Positions 1 to 5,602 of a stretch of DNA of 5,602 nt are shown one piece after another. The translations under genes and the position numbers were made by a program. The stretch covers positions 1 to 5,602 of the forward strand of contig JAUVPN010000191.1 of assembly GCA_030598645.1 (NCBI GenBank), read 5' to 3'. The stretch comes from Hyphomicrobium sp. (lineage in GTDB: Bacteria > Pseudomonadota > Alphaproteobacteria > Rhizobiales > Hyphomicrobiaceae). Positions within the stretch are counted from its first letter, which is position 1. Each line of letters starts with the position of its first letter. The notes under the pieces are model-generated. The model worked only from the letters and a program-made list of their open reading frames with translations. It made no database searches and was not told the DNA's origin.

Positions 1-865
1 CCTTCTTTTCGGCTTCTGAGTGGCGGATGTCGCGGTTCTCCTTGGCCATGACGCGCAGCGCTTGCCCGATGGGCGTACCGTAACGCTCCGCCTGAATGAG
101 CGCCGTCGCGACAGCCCTGACGCCCGGCAGGCCCGTTCGTTTGCCAAGATTTTCGAATGCCTGGCGTCGATCCTTCAGGTAGGAGAGCTCCGCCGTCGTG
201 AGGGTCATCTCTTCGGCAAGTTCTATCGACTGGCCTGCAACCTCCTTGGACACTTTACCGAATGCGGCTTCAATCGACATGCCCGACTGCACACAAATGA
301 GCAGTGTGTCTAGGGCATCGGGAAATGCCAGCTTGATCGACTTCGCCCGCTTCTGCGAAAGATTCTCTATGAATAAATTGGGCAAATACGAGCCGATTAA
401 ACCGGCACCAATCGCCATAATCACTTTCATGAAAGCTGGATAAGACAAAGAGCTGAGAACGAAGAAATAAACAAGCGCCGCAACAAAAACGATGATAGGG
501 GCAGCGACCCGGAAAAACATGTAAGTCACCAGCGGCGCCTGGCCTCGCAATCCTGCTCTTTTAAGCTTTTCGCGCAACTCACTACTGTCAAAGACAGCTC
601 TGAGGTTAAGCTGATCAACGATCTGCTGCATAAAGCCTTTCGGCGACTGCCGCAGGCTCGTACCTTGTTTTTCTTTCGTGGCCAGCTGTGCGAGGCGTGC
701 TGCACGCATCTTGTCACGCTCGATCGCCATTTCACGCATGCGCTTACCCATTCGGTCGCCCGCCAACATCGGCATCGCGATCGTCAGCACCGTTGCGAAC
801 GCGCAAAGGGCAGCGAGCACCGTCACAAGAAACGTCGGGTCGGTAAAGGTATCGATAAAGTCCAT
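1..865 (-). CDS. tadC: TadC (CpaH) inner-membrane platform protein of the Tad pilus, 3' end cut off
   Basis: The reading frame is open from an ATG at 865 to the left edge and gives 288 residues without a stop. It starts MDFIDTFTDP. A first membrane segment lies at about residues 12-34. It is followed by a basic, charged cytoplasmic stretch (about 38-110) and two further hydrophobic segments at about 115-138 and 147-168. A type II secretion F (GspF-like) domain begins at about 178, with LAFPDALDTL, then CVQSGMSIEAAF, and later ERYGTPIGQALRVMA. TadC proteins are usually about 320-340 residues, so roughly the last 40, with the C-terminal membrane segment, are missing because the window ends. With TadB it is known to form the inner-membrane platform that couples the CpaF ATPase to pilin extrusion. 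The nearest Shine-Dalgarno-like match is a weak GGTG 8 nt before the ATG. An in-frame GTG at 898 is a less likely start because it lies inside a hairpin stem. A 54-nt gap separates it from tadB. The identification as TadC rather than TadB rests on gene order and sequence character. Confidence 0.93.
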   Translation of the reverse strand, partial: MDFIDTFTDPTFLVTVLAALCAFATVLTIAMPMLAGDRMGKRMREMAIERDKMRAARLAQLATKEKQGTSLRQSPKGFMQQIVDQLNLRAVFDSSELREKLKRAGLRGQAPLVTYMFFRVAAPIIVFVAALVYFFVLSSLSYPAFMKVIMAIGAGLIGSYLPNLFIENLSQKRAKSIKLAFPDALDTLLICVQSGMSIEAAFGKVSKEVAGQSIELAEEMTLTTAELSYLKDRRQAFENLGKRTGLPGVRAVATALIQAERYGTPIGQALRVMAKENRDIRHSEAEKK

Positions 866-894
866 TTCTGATGCACCATTGACCGCAACTAGTC

Positions 895-913
895 GCACAG
901 AAAACGTCTGTGC
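895..913 (-). other. Perfect 7-bp inverted repeat (hairpin) between tadB and tadC
   Basis: Bases 895-901 (GCACAGA) and 907-913 (TCTGTGC) are exact reverse complements around a 5-nt loop. They sit in the 54-nt space between the tadB stop and the tadC start. Transcribed from the minus strand, the RNA reads GCACAGA-CGTTT-TCTGTGC. No run of U follows it, so it does not look like a standard intrinsic terminator. An intercistronic mRNA-stability or processing element, or a device lowering tadC expression, is possible but only inferred. Confidence 0.5.
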
Positions 914-919
914 TCTCAG

Positions 920-1927
920 TCAGTACTTGAAATTGATCATCTTGCGCATCACGAGAACCCCGGTCAGCATCCACAGAACGCTGAAACCGATCAGGAAGTT
1001 CCCAGTGCGCGTGGCGAACAGCGGCTCCATGTAGTCGGGCGAGGTCGCATAGACCATGCCTATCACGCCCGGCGGCAGGGAAGCGAGCACCATAGCCGAA
1101 GCCTTCGCTTCAGAGCTCAGCGCACTAACCTTCAACTTAAGCCGAACCCGATCCCGCAGCACGGAAGCCAGATTGCCGAGCGCTTCGGAGAGATTGCCAC
1201 CGGTTTGCTGCTGGACAGTAATGACGATGGTGAGGAATTTAACCTCGGGAAGCGGTATCCGCATCTCCATTCTCTCAAGCGACTCAGGCAAAGGCACCCC
1301 GACTCGCTGTTGGTCCACCACTTCGCGAAATTCGCCACGAAGAGGTTCTGCATTTTCACGCGAGATGACATTAAGGCACTCACCCAGCGGAAGTCCGGCC
1401 TTCATTCCGCGCACGATAACGTCAATTGCGTTGGGCAGCTCGGCGAGAAACTTCGCCTGGCGCCGGGTGGTGATTTTGTTCAGGATCCAGCGTGGAAGAC
1501 CAAAAACGCCAGTCAAGACCGCAACGAGCGCTATAATCAATCTCAAAGATGAAGGCGGCAATGCCACATAAGCGACGCCAGCAAGAGAAAGTCCGCACAG
1601 CACAGCCAATATCCAAAAAGTCTTCGGAGTGATTTGCAGACCGGCGCGCTGCAGGCGCAATCGCAGTGTCAGCTTCTCTTTGGCTTTCTGGCGGTCCTCC
1701 AGTTCCTGCAAGGTGTCCGCGACAGTCTTACGTCGGCTTGCAGCGGTCTCTGCGGCTGCCCTCGTGGCAACCTTATTAGCCCTGCTTTCAGTGGCTGCGC
1801 GAAAGCGCTTTTCCGTCCGCTTTTCGCCCGAGAGATAGGGATAGAGCAAGACAAACACGATCGAAGCAATGGTTGTGGCACCAAGAACGGCGACACCCAG
1901 CATGATGAGATCGTTGCTAGGCACCAT
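920..1927 (-). CDS. tadB: TadB (CpaG) inner-membrane platform protein of the Tad pilus
   Basis: With the start at 1927 the protein has 335 residues ([10 protein letters not shown] to MINFKY). A membrane segment at about 7-31 is followed by a charged stretch rich in Ala, Arg, Lys and Glu (about 33-88). Two hydrophobic segments lie at about 104-122 and 128-148. A type II secretion F (GspF-like) domain covers about 168-295, with AIDVIVRGMKAGLPLGE and QQQTGGNLSEALGNL as the clearest family motifs. Two C-terminal hydrophobic stretches lie at about 277-295 and 310-327. It is known to pair with TadC as the inner-membrane base of the pilus machine. The start is uncertain. ATG 1927 has GGGGA 5 nt upstream and places the first membrane segment and YPYLSGE as I recall them in relatives. 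ATG 1957 (345 residues, 41-nt overlap with cpaF) has a better GAGGTG. ATG 1933 has a GGGG directly abutting it. The chosen start overlaps the end of cpaF by 11 nt, which suggests translational coupling. Confidence 0.93.
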   Translation of the reverse strand: MVPSNDLIMLGVAVLGATTIASIVFVLLYPYLSGEKRTEKRFRAATESRANKVATRAAAETAASRRKTVADTLQELEDRQKAKEKLTLRLRLQRAGLQITPKTFWILAVLCGLSLAGVAYVALPPSSLRLIIALVAVLTGVFGLPRWILNKITTRRQAKFLAELPNAIDVIVRGMKAGLPLGECLNVISRENAEPLRGEFREVVDQQRVGVPLPESLERMEMRIPLPEVKFLTIVITVQQQTGGNLSEALGNLASVLRDRVRLKLKVSALSSEAKASAMVLASLPPGVIGMVYATSPDYMEPLFATRTGNFLIGFSVLWMLTGVLVMRKMINFKY

Positions 1928-3389
1928 TGTCATCCCCAAGCGGATTGCCCCCCTCATCGAGCACCTCGGCAGCGGCTAGGGCCTGGGCGAGCCGGCTCTC
2001 CTCGCGGAAGTATTGGGCGCGCTCCCAGAAGCGCGGGCGAGCAATACCGGTCGAGCGATGCCGGCCAAGGATCTTTCCATTCGTGTCCTCGCCTGTGATC
2101 TCGTAAATTGCCACGTTTTGAAGCGTGACGACGTCTTCCTCCATCCCCAAAACCTCGGTGACGTGCGTGACCTTTCGTGACCCGTCGCGCAGACGAGAAG
2201 CGTGAATGATGATATCGATCGAGGCGGTGATCATCTCACGGATGGTTCTGACCGGAAGATTGTAGCCGCCCATCATAATCATCGATTCTAGTCGGCTGAT
2301 GGCCTCGCGCGGGGTGTTACAGTGGAGCGTTCCCATCGAGCCATCGTGGCCGGTGTTCATCGCCTGCAAGAGGTCAAAAGCTTCCGGGCCGCGCACCTCT
2401 CCGACAATAATGCGTTCTGGGCGCATGCGAAGGCAGTTCCTTACGAGATCGCGCATCCTGATCTCACCCTCGCCTTCAAGATTTGGCGGACGCGTCTCAA
2501 GGCGAACCACATGCGGCTGCTGGAGCTGAAGCTCGGCGGAGTCTTCGCAGGTGATAATACGCTCATCATGATCAATTGATCCGGTGAGACAATTGAGCAG
2601 GGTTGTCTTGCCCGAGCCCGTCCCACCCGAGATCAAGATGTTGCACCGCACGCGGCCAATGATCTCCAGAATGGTCTTCAGGGGCGGAGTGATCGAGCCC
2701 AATTTCACGAACTGATCAAGCGTTAGGCGATCTCTCTTAAATTTACGAATGGTAAGCGCTGGCCCATCGAGCGCCAGCGGGGGCGCGATGACGTTCACGC
2801 GGGAGCCGTCTGGCAAGCGTGCGTCGCATATCGGGCTCGACTCATCAACGCGCCGGCCCACCTGGCTAACGATGCGCTGGCAAATGTTCATAAGCTGCAC
2901 GTCGTCGCCGAACCGCACACCTGTCTTCATCACCTTCCCGCCAGCCTCGATATATGTCGTGCCCGCACCGTTGACCATGATGTCGGCGATATCATCGCGC
3001 GCCAGAAGTGGCTCCAAGGGGCCGTAGCCGAGAACGTCATTGCAGATATCCTCGAGCAGTTCCTCCTGCTCGGAGATAGACATCACAACGTTCTTGATCT
3101 GCATGATCTCACTGACGATATCCCGGATCTCCGCGCGCGCAGCCGCGTTGTCGAGCTTTGAAAGCTGCGTCAGGTCGATGGTATCGATGAGCGCGTTGAA
3201 GACCGTCGTCTTGACGTCGTAGTACTCTTCGGAATGTTGGGACTGCGAATTCTGTTCGTTCTGGACTGGTACGACGGCTTCAGTCGTCGGCTCCTTATGG
3301 GGAAGCTCAGCCTTCGCCGCAGGCAATTTTGCGTCCGGCTTAGGAAGCGGACGGCGCGTAGTGACATCGCTAGTACGCTTGCCAAACAT
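1917..3389 (-). CDS. cpaF: CpaF (TadA) Tad/Flp pilus assembly ATPase
   Basis: This 490-residue protein is a secretion ATPase of the GspE/VirB11 superfamily, CpaF branch. It is the cytoplasmic motor that powers pilus polymerisation through TadB/TadC. Residues 1-55 are a variable, Pro/Lys/Glu/Gln-rich leader. An N-terminal helical domain (about 56-130) contains [24 protein letters not shown] sequence, and DIADIMVNG (133-141) opens the next domain. The catalytic core shows Walker A GGTGSGKT (255-262, Lys261), an Asp box [10 protein letters not shown] (280-289), Walker [13 protein letters not shown] (326-337, Glu331) and a His box [12 protein letters not shown] (347-358). All key motifs are intact and the length is normal for the family. 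The ATG at 3389 has the Shine-Dalgarno sequence AGGAA 8 nt upstream, overlapping the cpaE stop codon. The gene ends with TAG at 1917-1919, inside the start of tadB. Confidence 0.97.
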   Translation of the reverse strand: MFGKRTSDVTTRRPLPKPDAKLPAAKAELPHKEPTTEAVVPVQNEQNSQSQHSEEYYDVKTTVFNALIDTIDLTQLSKLDNAAARAEIRDIVSEIMQIKNVVMSISEQEELLEDICNDVLGYGPLEPLLARDDIADIMVNGAGTTYIEAGGKVMKTGVRFGDDVQLMNICQRIVSQVGRRVDESSPICDARLPDGSRVNVIAPPLALDGPALTIRKFKRDRLTLDQFVKLGSITPPLKTILEIIGRVRCNILISGGTGSGKTTLLNCLTGSIDHDERIITCEDSAELQLQQPHVVRLETRPPNLEGEGEIRMRDLVRNCLRMRPERIIVGEVRGPEAFDLLQAMNTGHDGSMGTLHCNTPREAISRLESMIMMGGYNLPVRTIREMITASIDIIIHASRLRDGSRKVTHVTEVLGMEEDVVTLQNVAIYEITGEDTNGKILGRHRSTGIARPRFWERAQYFREESRLAQALAAAEVLDEGGNPLGDDNGA

Positions 3390-3397
3390 CCAAGATG

Positions 3398-3402
3398 TTC
3401 CT
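3398..3402 (-). promoter_or_regulatory. Ribosome binding site of cpaF overlapping the cpaE stop codon
   Basis: On the minus strand the cpaE stop TAG (3403-3401) runs directly into GAA, giving AGGAA at 3402-3398, 8 nt before the cpaF ATG. Ribosomes finishing cpaE would therefore uncover or occupy the cpaF ribosome binding site. This supports the ATG at 3389 and suggests translational coupling of cpaE and cpaF. The sequence is seen; the coupling is inferred. Confidence 0.65.
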
Positions 3403-4717
3403 AGAGCTTGAGTTTCAGTTTCTCGAGGATGGGCGCCAACGGCGACTGCTTCTTGACAGCACCGACTTCGCGGCGATGGGTGATCGCCATGGCAATTTCC
3501 CGGAATGCGGAAGTAGGTTTCGCCTTTGCGTCGAGTTCCTCGATCATCTGACCGTTGTTGGCTGCCCGACCAAAGCTCTCACTGTCGAACTCAATCATGC
3601 AGGTCGCCTTGAGATCGAGCGCAGCCTCAAACTCTTTCACGCTGATCTCGGGCCGCTTGGGCATGTTGACCATGTTCATGACGAGATAAGGCCTGCTGTC
3701 GTTGCGGCGCGACTGCTGTAACAGGTCGATGATATTCTTGGCGTTTCTCAAATTCGCCAGATCAGGAGCAGCAGTAATCACAACCTCGTCCGCTTGAAAG
3801 AGGATGCTCTTGGTCCATACCGTCCATGTGTGAGGTAAGTCGACAGTAACGTAGGGCACGTTCTGCCGGACGACATCGATCACTTGCTCACAACCCGCTG
3901 GAGAGATGTCGTAGTCGTGATCGAGAACGACGGGGGCTGCGAAGATCGATAGATGCTCAGAGCACTTGGTTAGTAGGCGATCGAGCAGAACTTCGTCAAG
4001 ACGATCCGGGCTTGACAAAGCGTCCGCAATGCCCTGCACAGGGTCCTGGTCGAAGTCGAGCCCTGTCGTTCCGAATGCCAAATCGAGATCGGCGATCACC
4101 ACGTTGGCCTTCATCATCTCGGAGAGCGACCAAGCCACGTTGTGGCAAATGGTCGACGATCCGACTCCGCCTTTGGATCCGACAAAAGCGTAGACATGCC
4201 CGACCGGCTCCGTCTCCGGATTGTTGTAGATGTTGGAGATGGCCTCCATAAGCTCCAGTGGAGCCACCGGCTCGACTAGGTATTCGCTGATGCCGCGCTT
4301 CAAGAGGTCGCGGTAAAGGATTACGTCGTTGACGTGTCCCACGACGATGACCTTCGTTCCGTGATCACAACTCTCAGCAAGACGCTCTAGCTCAGTAAGC
4401 ATATGATCACGCGGCAGACTGCATTCGACGATGATGAGGTTAGGCGTCGGACTCTGCCGGTAGTGCATCACCGCCGCCTCGATCCCTCCCATGTGCGCGT
4501 TCACGTGCACCTTGGCGAGCCGCCGATCCTCCGAAGCGATCTGCACGATCTCCGCGGTGGCTGCATTTTCGCAAAATGCCTGTATCGATATGCGCGGAAT
4601 GGGACGCGCGCGTTTGCTCGCCGTTTGCTCGACGACTCCGGAATCCTCACCAGGCAGCGGGAGATCAACCTCCTCGTTAGCTTCGTTGCCTGGACTGGAA
4701 ATAGCGTGCTTCGACAT
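3401..4717 (-). CDS. cpaE: CpaE (TadZ family) pilus localisation protein: degenerate receiver domain plus MinD/ParA-like ATPase domain
   Basis: The protein has 438 residues. Residues 1-42 are an acidic, probably disordered leader. Residues about 43-165 form a response-regulator-like fold whose signature positions are all changed: IIVE ends in Glu98 where the phosphorylated Asp is expected, Gly127 stands at the Thr/Ser position, and Glu149 (EYLVEP) stands at the Lys position. Residues about 174-410 form a MinD/ParA-like domain with a deviant P-loop SKGGVGSST (181-189), where the signature Lys182 is kept but the usual second Lys is Ser187. It also has ANVVIADLDLAFG (204-216) and VTVDLPHTW (290-298). 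A basic C-terminus (LEKLKLKL) may contact membrane or partners. CpaE/TadZ proteins are known to direct the Tad machine to its cellular site, often a pole. The ATG at 4717 has GAGGT 10 nt upstream. The gene follows cpaD by 32 nt and precedes cpaF by 11 nt. Confidence 0.95.
   Translation of the reverse strand: MSKHAISSPGNEANEEVDLPLPGEDSGVVEQTASKRARPIPRISIQAFCENAATAEIVQIASEDRRLAKVHVNAHMGGIEAAVMHYRQSPTPNLIIVECSLPRDHMLTELERLAESCDHGTKVIVVGHVNDVILYRDLLKRGISEYLVEPVAPLELMEAISNIYNNPETEPVGHVYAFVGSKGGVGSSTICHNVAWSLSEMMKANVVIADLDLAFGTTGLDFDQDPVQGIADALSSPDRLDEVLLDRLLTKCSEHLSIFAAPVVLDHDYDISPAGCEQVIDVVRQNVPYVTVDLPHTWTVWTKSILFQADEVVITAAPDLANLRNAKNIIDLLQQSRRNDSRPYLVMNMVNMPKRPEISVKEFEAALDLKATCMIEFDSESFGRAANNGQMIEELDAKAKPTSAFREIAMAITHRREVGAVKKQSPLAPILEKLKLKL
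4563..4579 (-). repeat. Small perfect inverted repeat inside cpaE
   Basis: GCATTTT (4563-4569) and AAAATGC (4573-4579) are exact reverse complements separated by 3 nt. On the transcript this is a 7-bp stem with the loop GCG, covering codons 47 to 52 of cpaE (A-F-C-E-N-A). Four of the seven pairs are A-U, so the stem is weak. It may be chance within coding sequence. Confidence 0.35.
4611..4632 (-). repeat. Tandem 11-bp direct repeat in the cpaE leader
   Basis: CGTTTGCTCGC (4611-4621) is followed at once by CGTTTGCTCGA (4622-4632), identical in 10 of 11 bases. It lies in codons 29-36 of cpaE, in the low-complexity leader before the receiver-like domain. The unit length is not a multiple of three, so gain or loss of one unit would shift the reading frame. 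Nothing shows that this happens. Confidence 0.5.
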
Positions 4718-4749
4718 GACCTGTGCGACCTCGGTTATGCTATCGAGCC

Positions 4750-5490
4750 TCAGTTCGATCGGGTGTCCACTTCATCGTCCTTCGTTCTCTTGGCGCCGGT
4801 CGGCTCACCGCGAATGTATTTGCTCCAGACTTGATCCCGACGCTCACTTGAGCGGACGGTCTCGCTGCGCGGGCCGAGCAGGTCGGCAGGATTTGCGATT
4901 TGGGCGCCGAAGTTGCGTTGCGTCGCGCAACCGAAGTTCGGATAGGGAAGATTTGTCGGCTCGTAGGCGAGATTGGTCGACCAATCTCCGCATTCGGGGG
5001 GCTGGGCCACGTAGCGCAGGTACGACACGCGAATCGGTGGCTGGCCCGCGCCCTCCGCGTCGTAAGCCTCTACTGAGATCGACGATTCGGAAAAGCCATA
5101 GTCGGCAAGCAGATTGCGAACCTCCAAGACGGAGTTCATCGCGGAGACTTCGTTTGCTGCCCCGCTAGGGACAGAGACAACGAGCCGGCTGTTCCCTGCA
5201 TCGGTGGCGCGATAGCGATTGACGAAATCTATCAATTCAGCCCGCTGGGCGGGCGTCAGGCGAATAGTGCCGCGTGCTACGCGTATAAAGTGGTCCGTCG
5301 GCTCCTGCGACACGAGGATCGGGTGGCGTTGAGCAGGATCGATAAGCGTCCATCCTGCGACCCGCGCCGGGTCATAGGTGTGCTTGCAGCCCACCATAGC
5401 CAGCGCCACAGCGGAGACTGCAAGGAGCTTTATGCCGCGCAACTCAGAGCAGGCGTTGCGAGGCGCTTTCGGTGTACTTGATGACGTCAT
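4750..5490 (-). CDS. cpaD: CpaD outer-membrane lipoprotein of the Tad pilus
   Basis: The protein has 246 residues. A long basic n-region (1-21) is followed by a hydrophobic core (about 22-33) and the lipobox MVGC, with Cys35 as the predicted lipidated residue after signal peptidase II cleavage. Lys36, not Asp, follows the Cys, which fits transport to the outer membrane by the Lol rule. The mature part contains an alpha/beta region (about 75-145: TPAQRAELIDFVNRY, LVVSVPSG, VRNLLADYGF). The CpaD-family signature lies near the end, FGCATQRNFGAQIANPADLLGPR-like sequence at 186-208, with two further cysteines at 167 and 188. The C-terminal tail is charged. CpaD is known as the Caulobacter-type pilus biogenesis lipoprotein that works with the CpaC secretin. 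The ATG at 5490 is backed by a strong Shine-Dalgarno sequence. The gene is 18 nt behind cpaC and 32 nt ahead of cpaE. Confidence 0.95.
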   Translation of the reverse strand: MTSSSTPKAPRNACSELRGIKLLAVSAVALAMVGCKHTYDPARVAGWTLIDPAQRHPILVSQEPTDHFIRVARGTIRLTPAQRAELIDFVNRYRATDAGNSRLVVSVPSGAANEVSAMNSVLEVRNLLADYGFSESSISVEAYDAEGAGQPPIRVSYLRYVAQPPECGDWSTNLAYEPTNLPYPNFGCATQRNFGAQIANPADLLGPRSETVRSSERRDQVWSKYIRGEPTGAKRTKDDEVDTRSN

Positions 5491-5493
5491 AAT

Positions 5494-5502
5494 ACCTCTC
5501 CT
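5494..5502 (-). promoter_or_regulatory. Strong ribosome binding site of cpaD
   Basis: The minus strand reads AGGAGAGGT at 5502-5494, ending 3 nt before the ATG at 5490. The AGGAG core is 7 nt from the start codon, near the optimum. It is the best ribosome binding site in the window and fixes the cpaD start at the first ATG. A TTG at residue 17 would give a more compact signal peptide but has no such site. Confidence 0.7.
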
Positions 5503-5508
5503 GCCCGT

Positions 5509-5602
5509 TTATTCGACGATGAAGCCATAATCGCCTTTAAGATCGCCGACAGGCGCAGGACCGCCTCGGCCGTAGACCCGATTTATGTGACCAAGAAATT
5601 CC
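5509..5602 (-). CDS. cpaC: CpaC (RcpA) secretin of the Tad pilus, C-terminal end only
   Basis: The frame entering from the right edge encodes the last 30 residues, starting EFLGHINRVYG and ending DLKGDYGFIVE, followed by TAA at 5511-5509. A short glycine-rich tail with a GHxNRxYG element and a GFIVE-like end is typical of the C-terminus of rhizobial CpaC secretins as I recall them. The position directly before cpaD is the canonical one. CpaC is known to form the outer-membrane channel through which the pilus leaves the cell. Almost all of the gene, including the secretin domain, lies outside the window, so the assignment depends on this tail and on context. Confidence 0.8.
   Translation of the reverse strand, partial: EFLGHINRVYGRGGPAPVGDLKGDYGFIVE

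Noticed and set aside
340..520. AT-rich patch in tadC as a sign of foreign DNA
   Set aside because: The patch encodes membrane segments and Lys/Asn/Ile/Phe-rich sequence of an intact tadC frame, so amino-acid composition explains it.
1125..1140. CtrA-like site (CTAACCTTCAACTTAA)
   Set aside because: It resembles TTAA-N7-TTAA, but the first half is CTAA and the spacing is 8, not 7. It lies inside tadB, so it is not credible as a promoter element.
1056..1571. 171-codon plus-strand open frame opposite tadB
   Set aside because: It lies fully within tadB, which has clear family motifs. The product is Ser/Arg/Thr-rich with no recognisable fold, and no ribosome binding site or separate regulatory space is seen.
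1634..2098. 154-codon plus-strand open frame opposite the tadB/cpaF junction
   Set aside because: It is antisense to two well-supported genes, with low-complexity composition and no family similarity that I recognise.
2570..2581. 12-bp palindrome GATCAATTGATC
   Set aside because: It falls in conserved cpaF coding sequence (GSIDHDE region) and the codons explain it. There is no loop and no flanking symmetry.
4718..4749. Possible internal promoter or regulatory site in the cpaD-cpaE gap
   Set aside because: The 32 nt hold only a GAGGT ribosome binding site. No -35/-10 or sigma-54 type pattern and no repeat is visible.
4491..5168. 225-codon plus-strand open frame opposite cpaD and cpaE
   Set aside because: It spans the end of one clear gene, the gap and the start of another on the other strand. 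Its product is very rich in Arg and Ser with no domain, typical of an antisense shadow of GC-rich coding sequence.
5440..5490. Alternative TTG start for cpaD at residue 17, giving a shorter signal peptide
   Set aside because: There is no ribosome binding site before the TTG, whereas the ATG at 5490 has the strongest one in the window. Long n-regions are common in CpaD proteins as I recall them.

Overview
The window is an interior segment of a Tad/Flp (type IVc) pilus assembly operon from an alphaproteobacterium. It most likely comes from the Hyphomicrobiales (Rhizobium, Mesorhizobium, Bradyrhizobium and relatives). The support is the gene order cpaC-cpaD-cpaE-cpaF-tadB-tadC, the Caulobacter-type lipoprotein CpaD, the receiver-plus-ATPase form of CpaE, and the protein sequences themselves. 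Genus, and chromosome versus plasmid, cannot be settled from this sequence alone.

Every gene I can support lies on the minus strand, so transcription runs from right to left. From right to left: the last 30 codons of the secretin gene cpaC (cut by the window's right edge); cpaD, an outer-membrane lipoprotein; cpaE, a pseudo-receiver plus MinD/ParA-like protein of the TadZ family; cpaF, the assembly ATPase; tadB (cpaG), the first inner-membrane platform protein; and tadC (cpaH), the second platform protein (cut by the left edge after 288 codons). The junctions are 18 nt, 32 nt, 11 nt, an 11-nt overlap, and 54 nt. This argues for one polycistronic message. No promoter and no classical terminator is visible, so the promoter should lie to the right of the window, toward the expected pilA/cpaA/cpaB genes. 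Any tadD, tadE/F/G genes would lie to the left.

The genes fit one machine. CpaF hydrolyses ATP in the cytoplasm and drives the TadB/TadC platform, which extrudes pilin through the CpaC secretin channel. CpaD supports CpaC at the outer membrane, and CpaE is thought to place the apparatus in the cell, usually at a pole. Such pili serve surface attachment and, in plant-associated species, host colonisation.

This is a known system and I found no undescribed one. The points worth a second look are the loss of all three signature residues in the CpaE receiver domain, the missing Walker lysine in CpaE, a perfect 7-bp hairpin in the only sizeable gap (tadB-tadC), tight coupling at cpaE-cpaF-tadB with an ambiguous tadB start, and two small repeats near the 5' end of cpaE. 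No stretch above 300 bases is without a gene.
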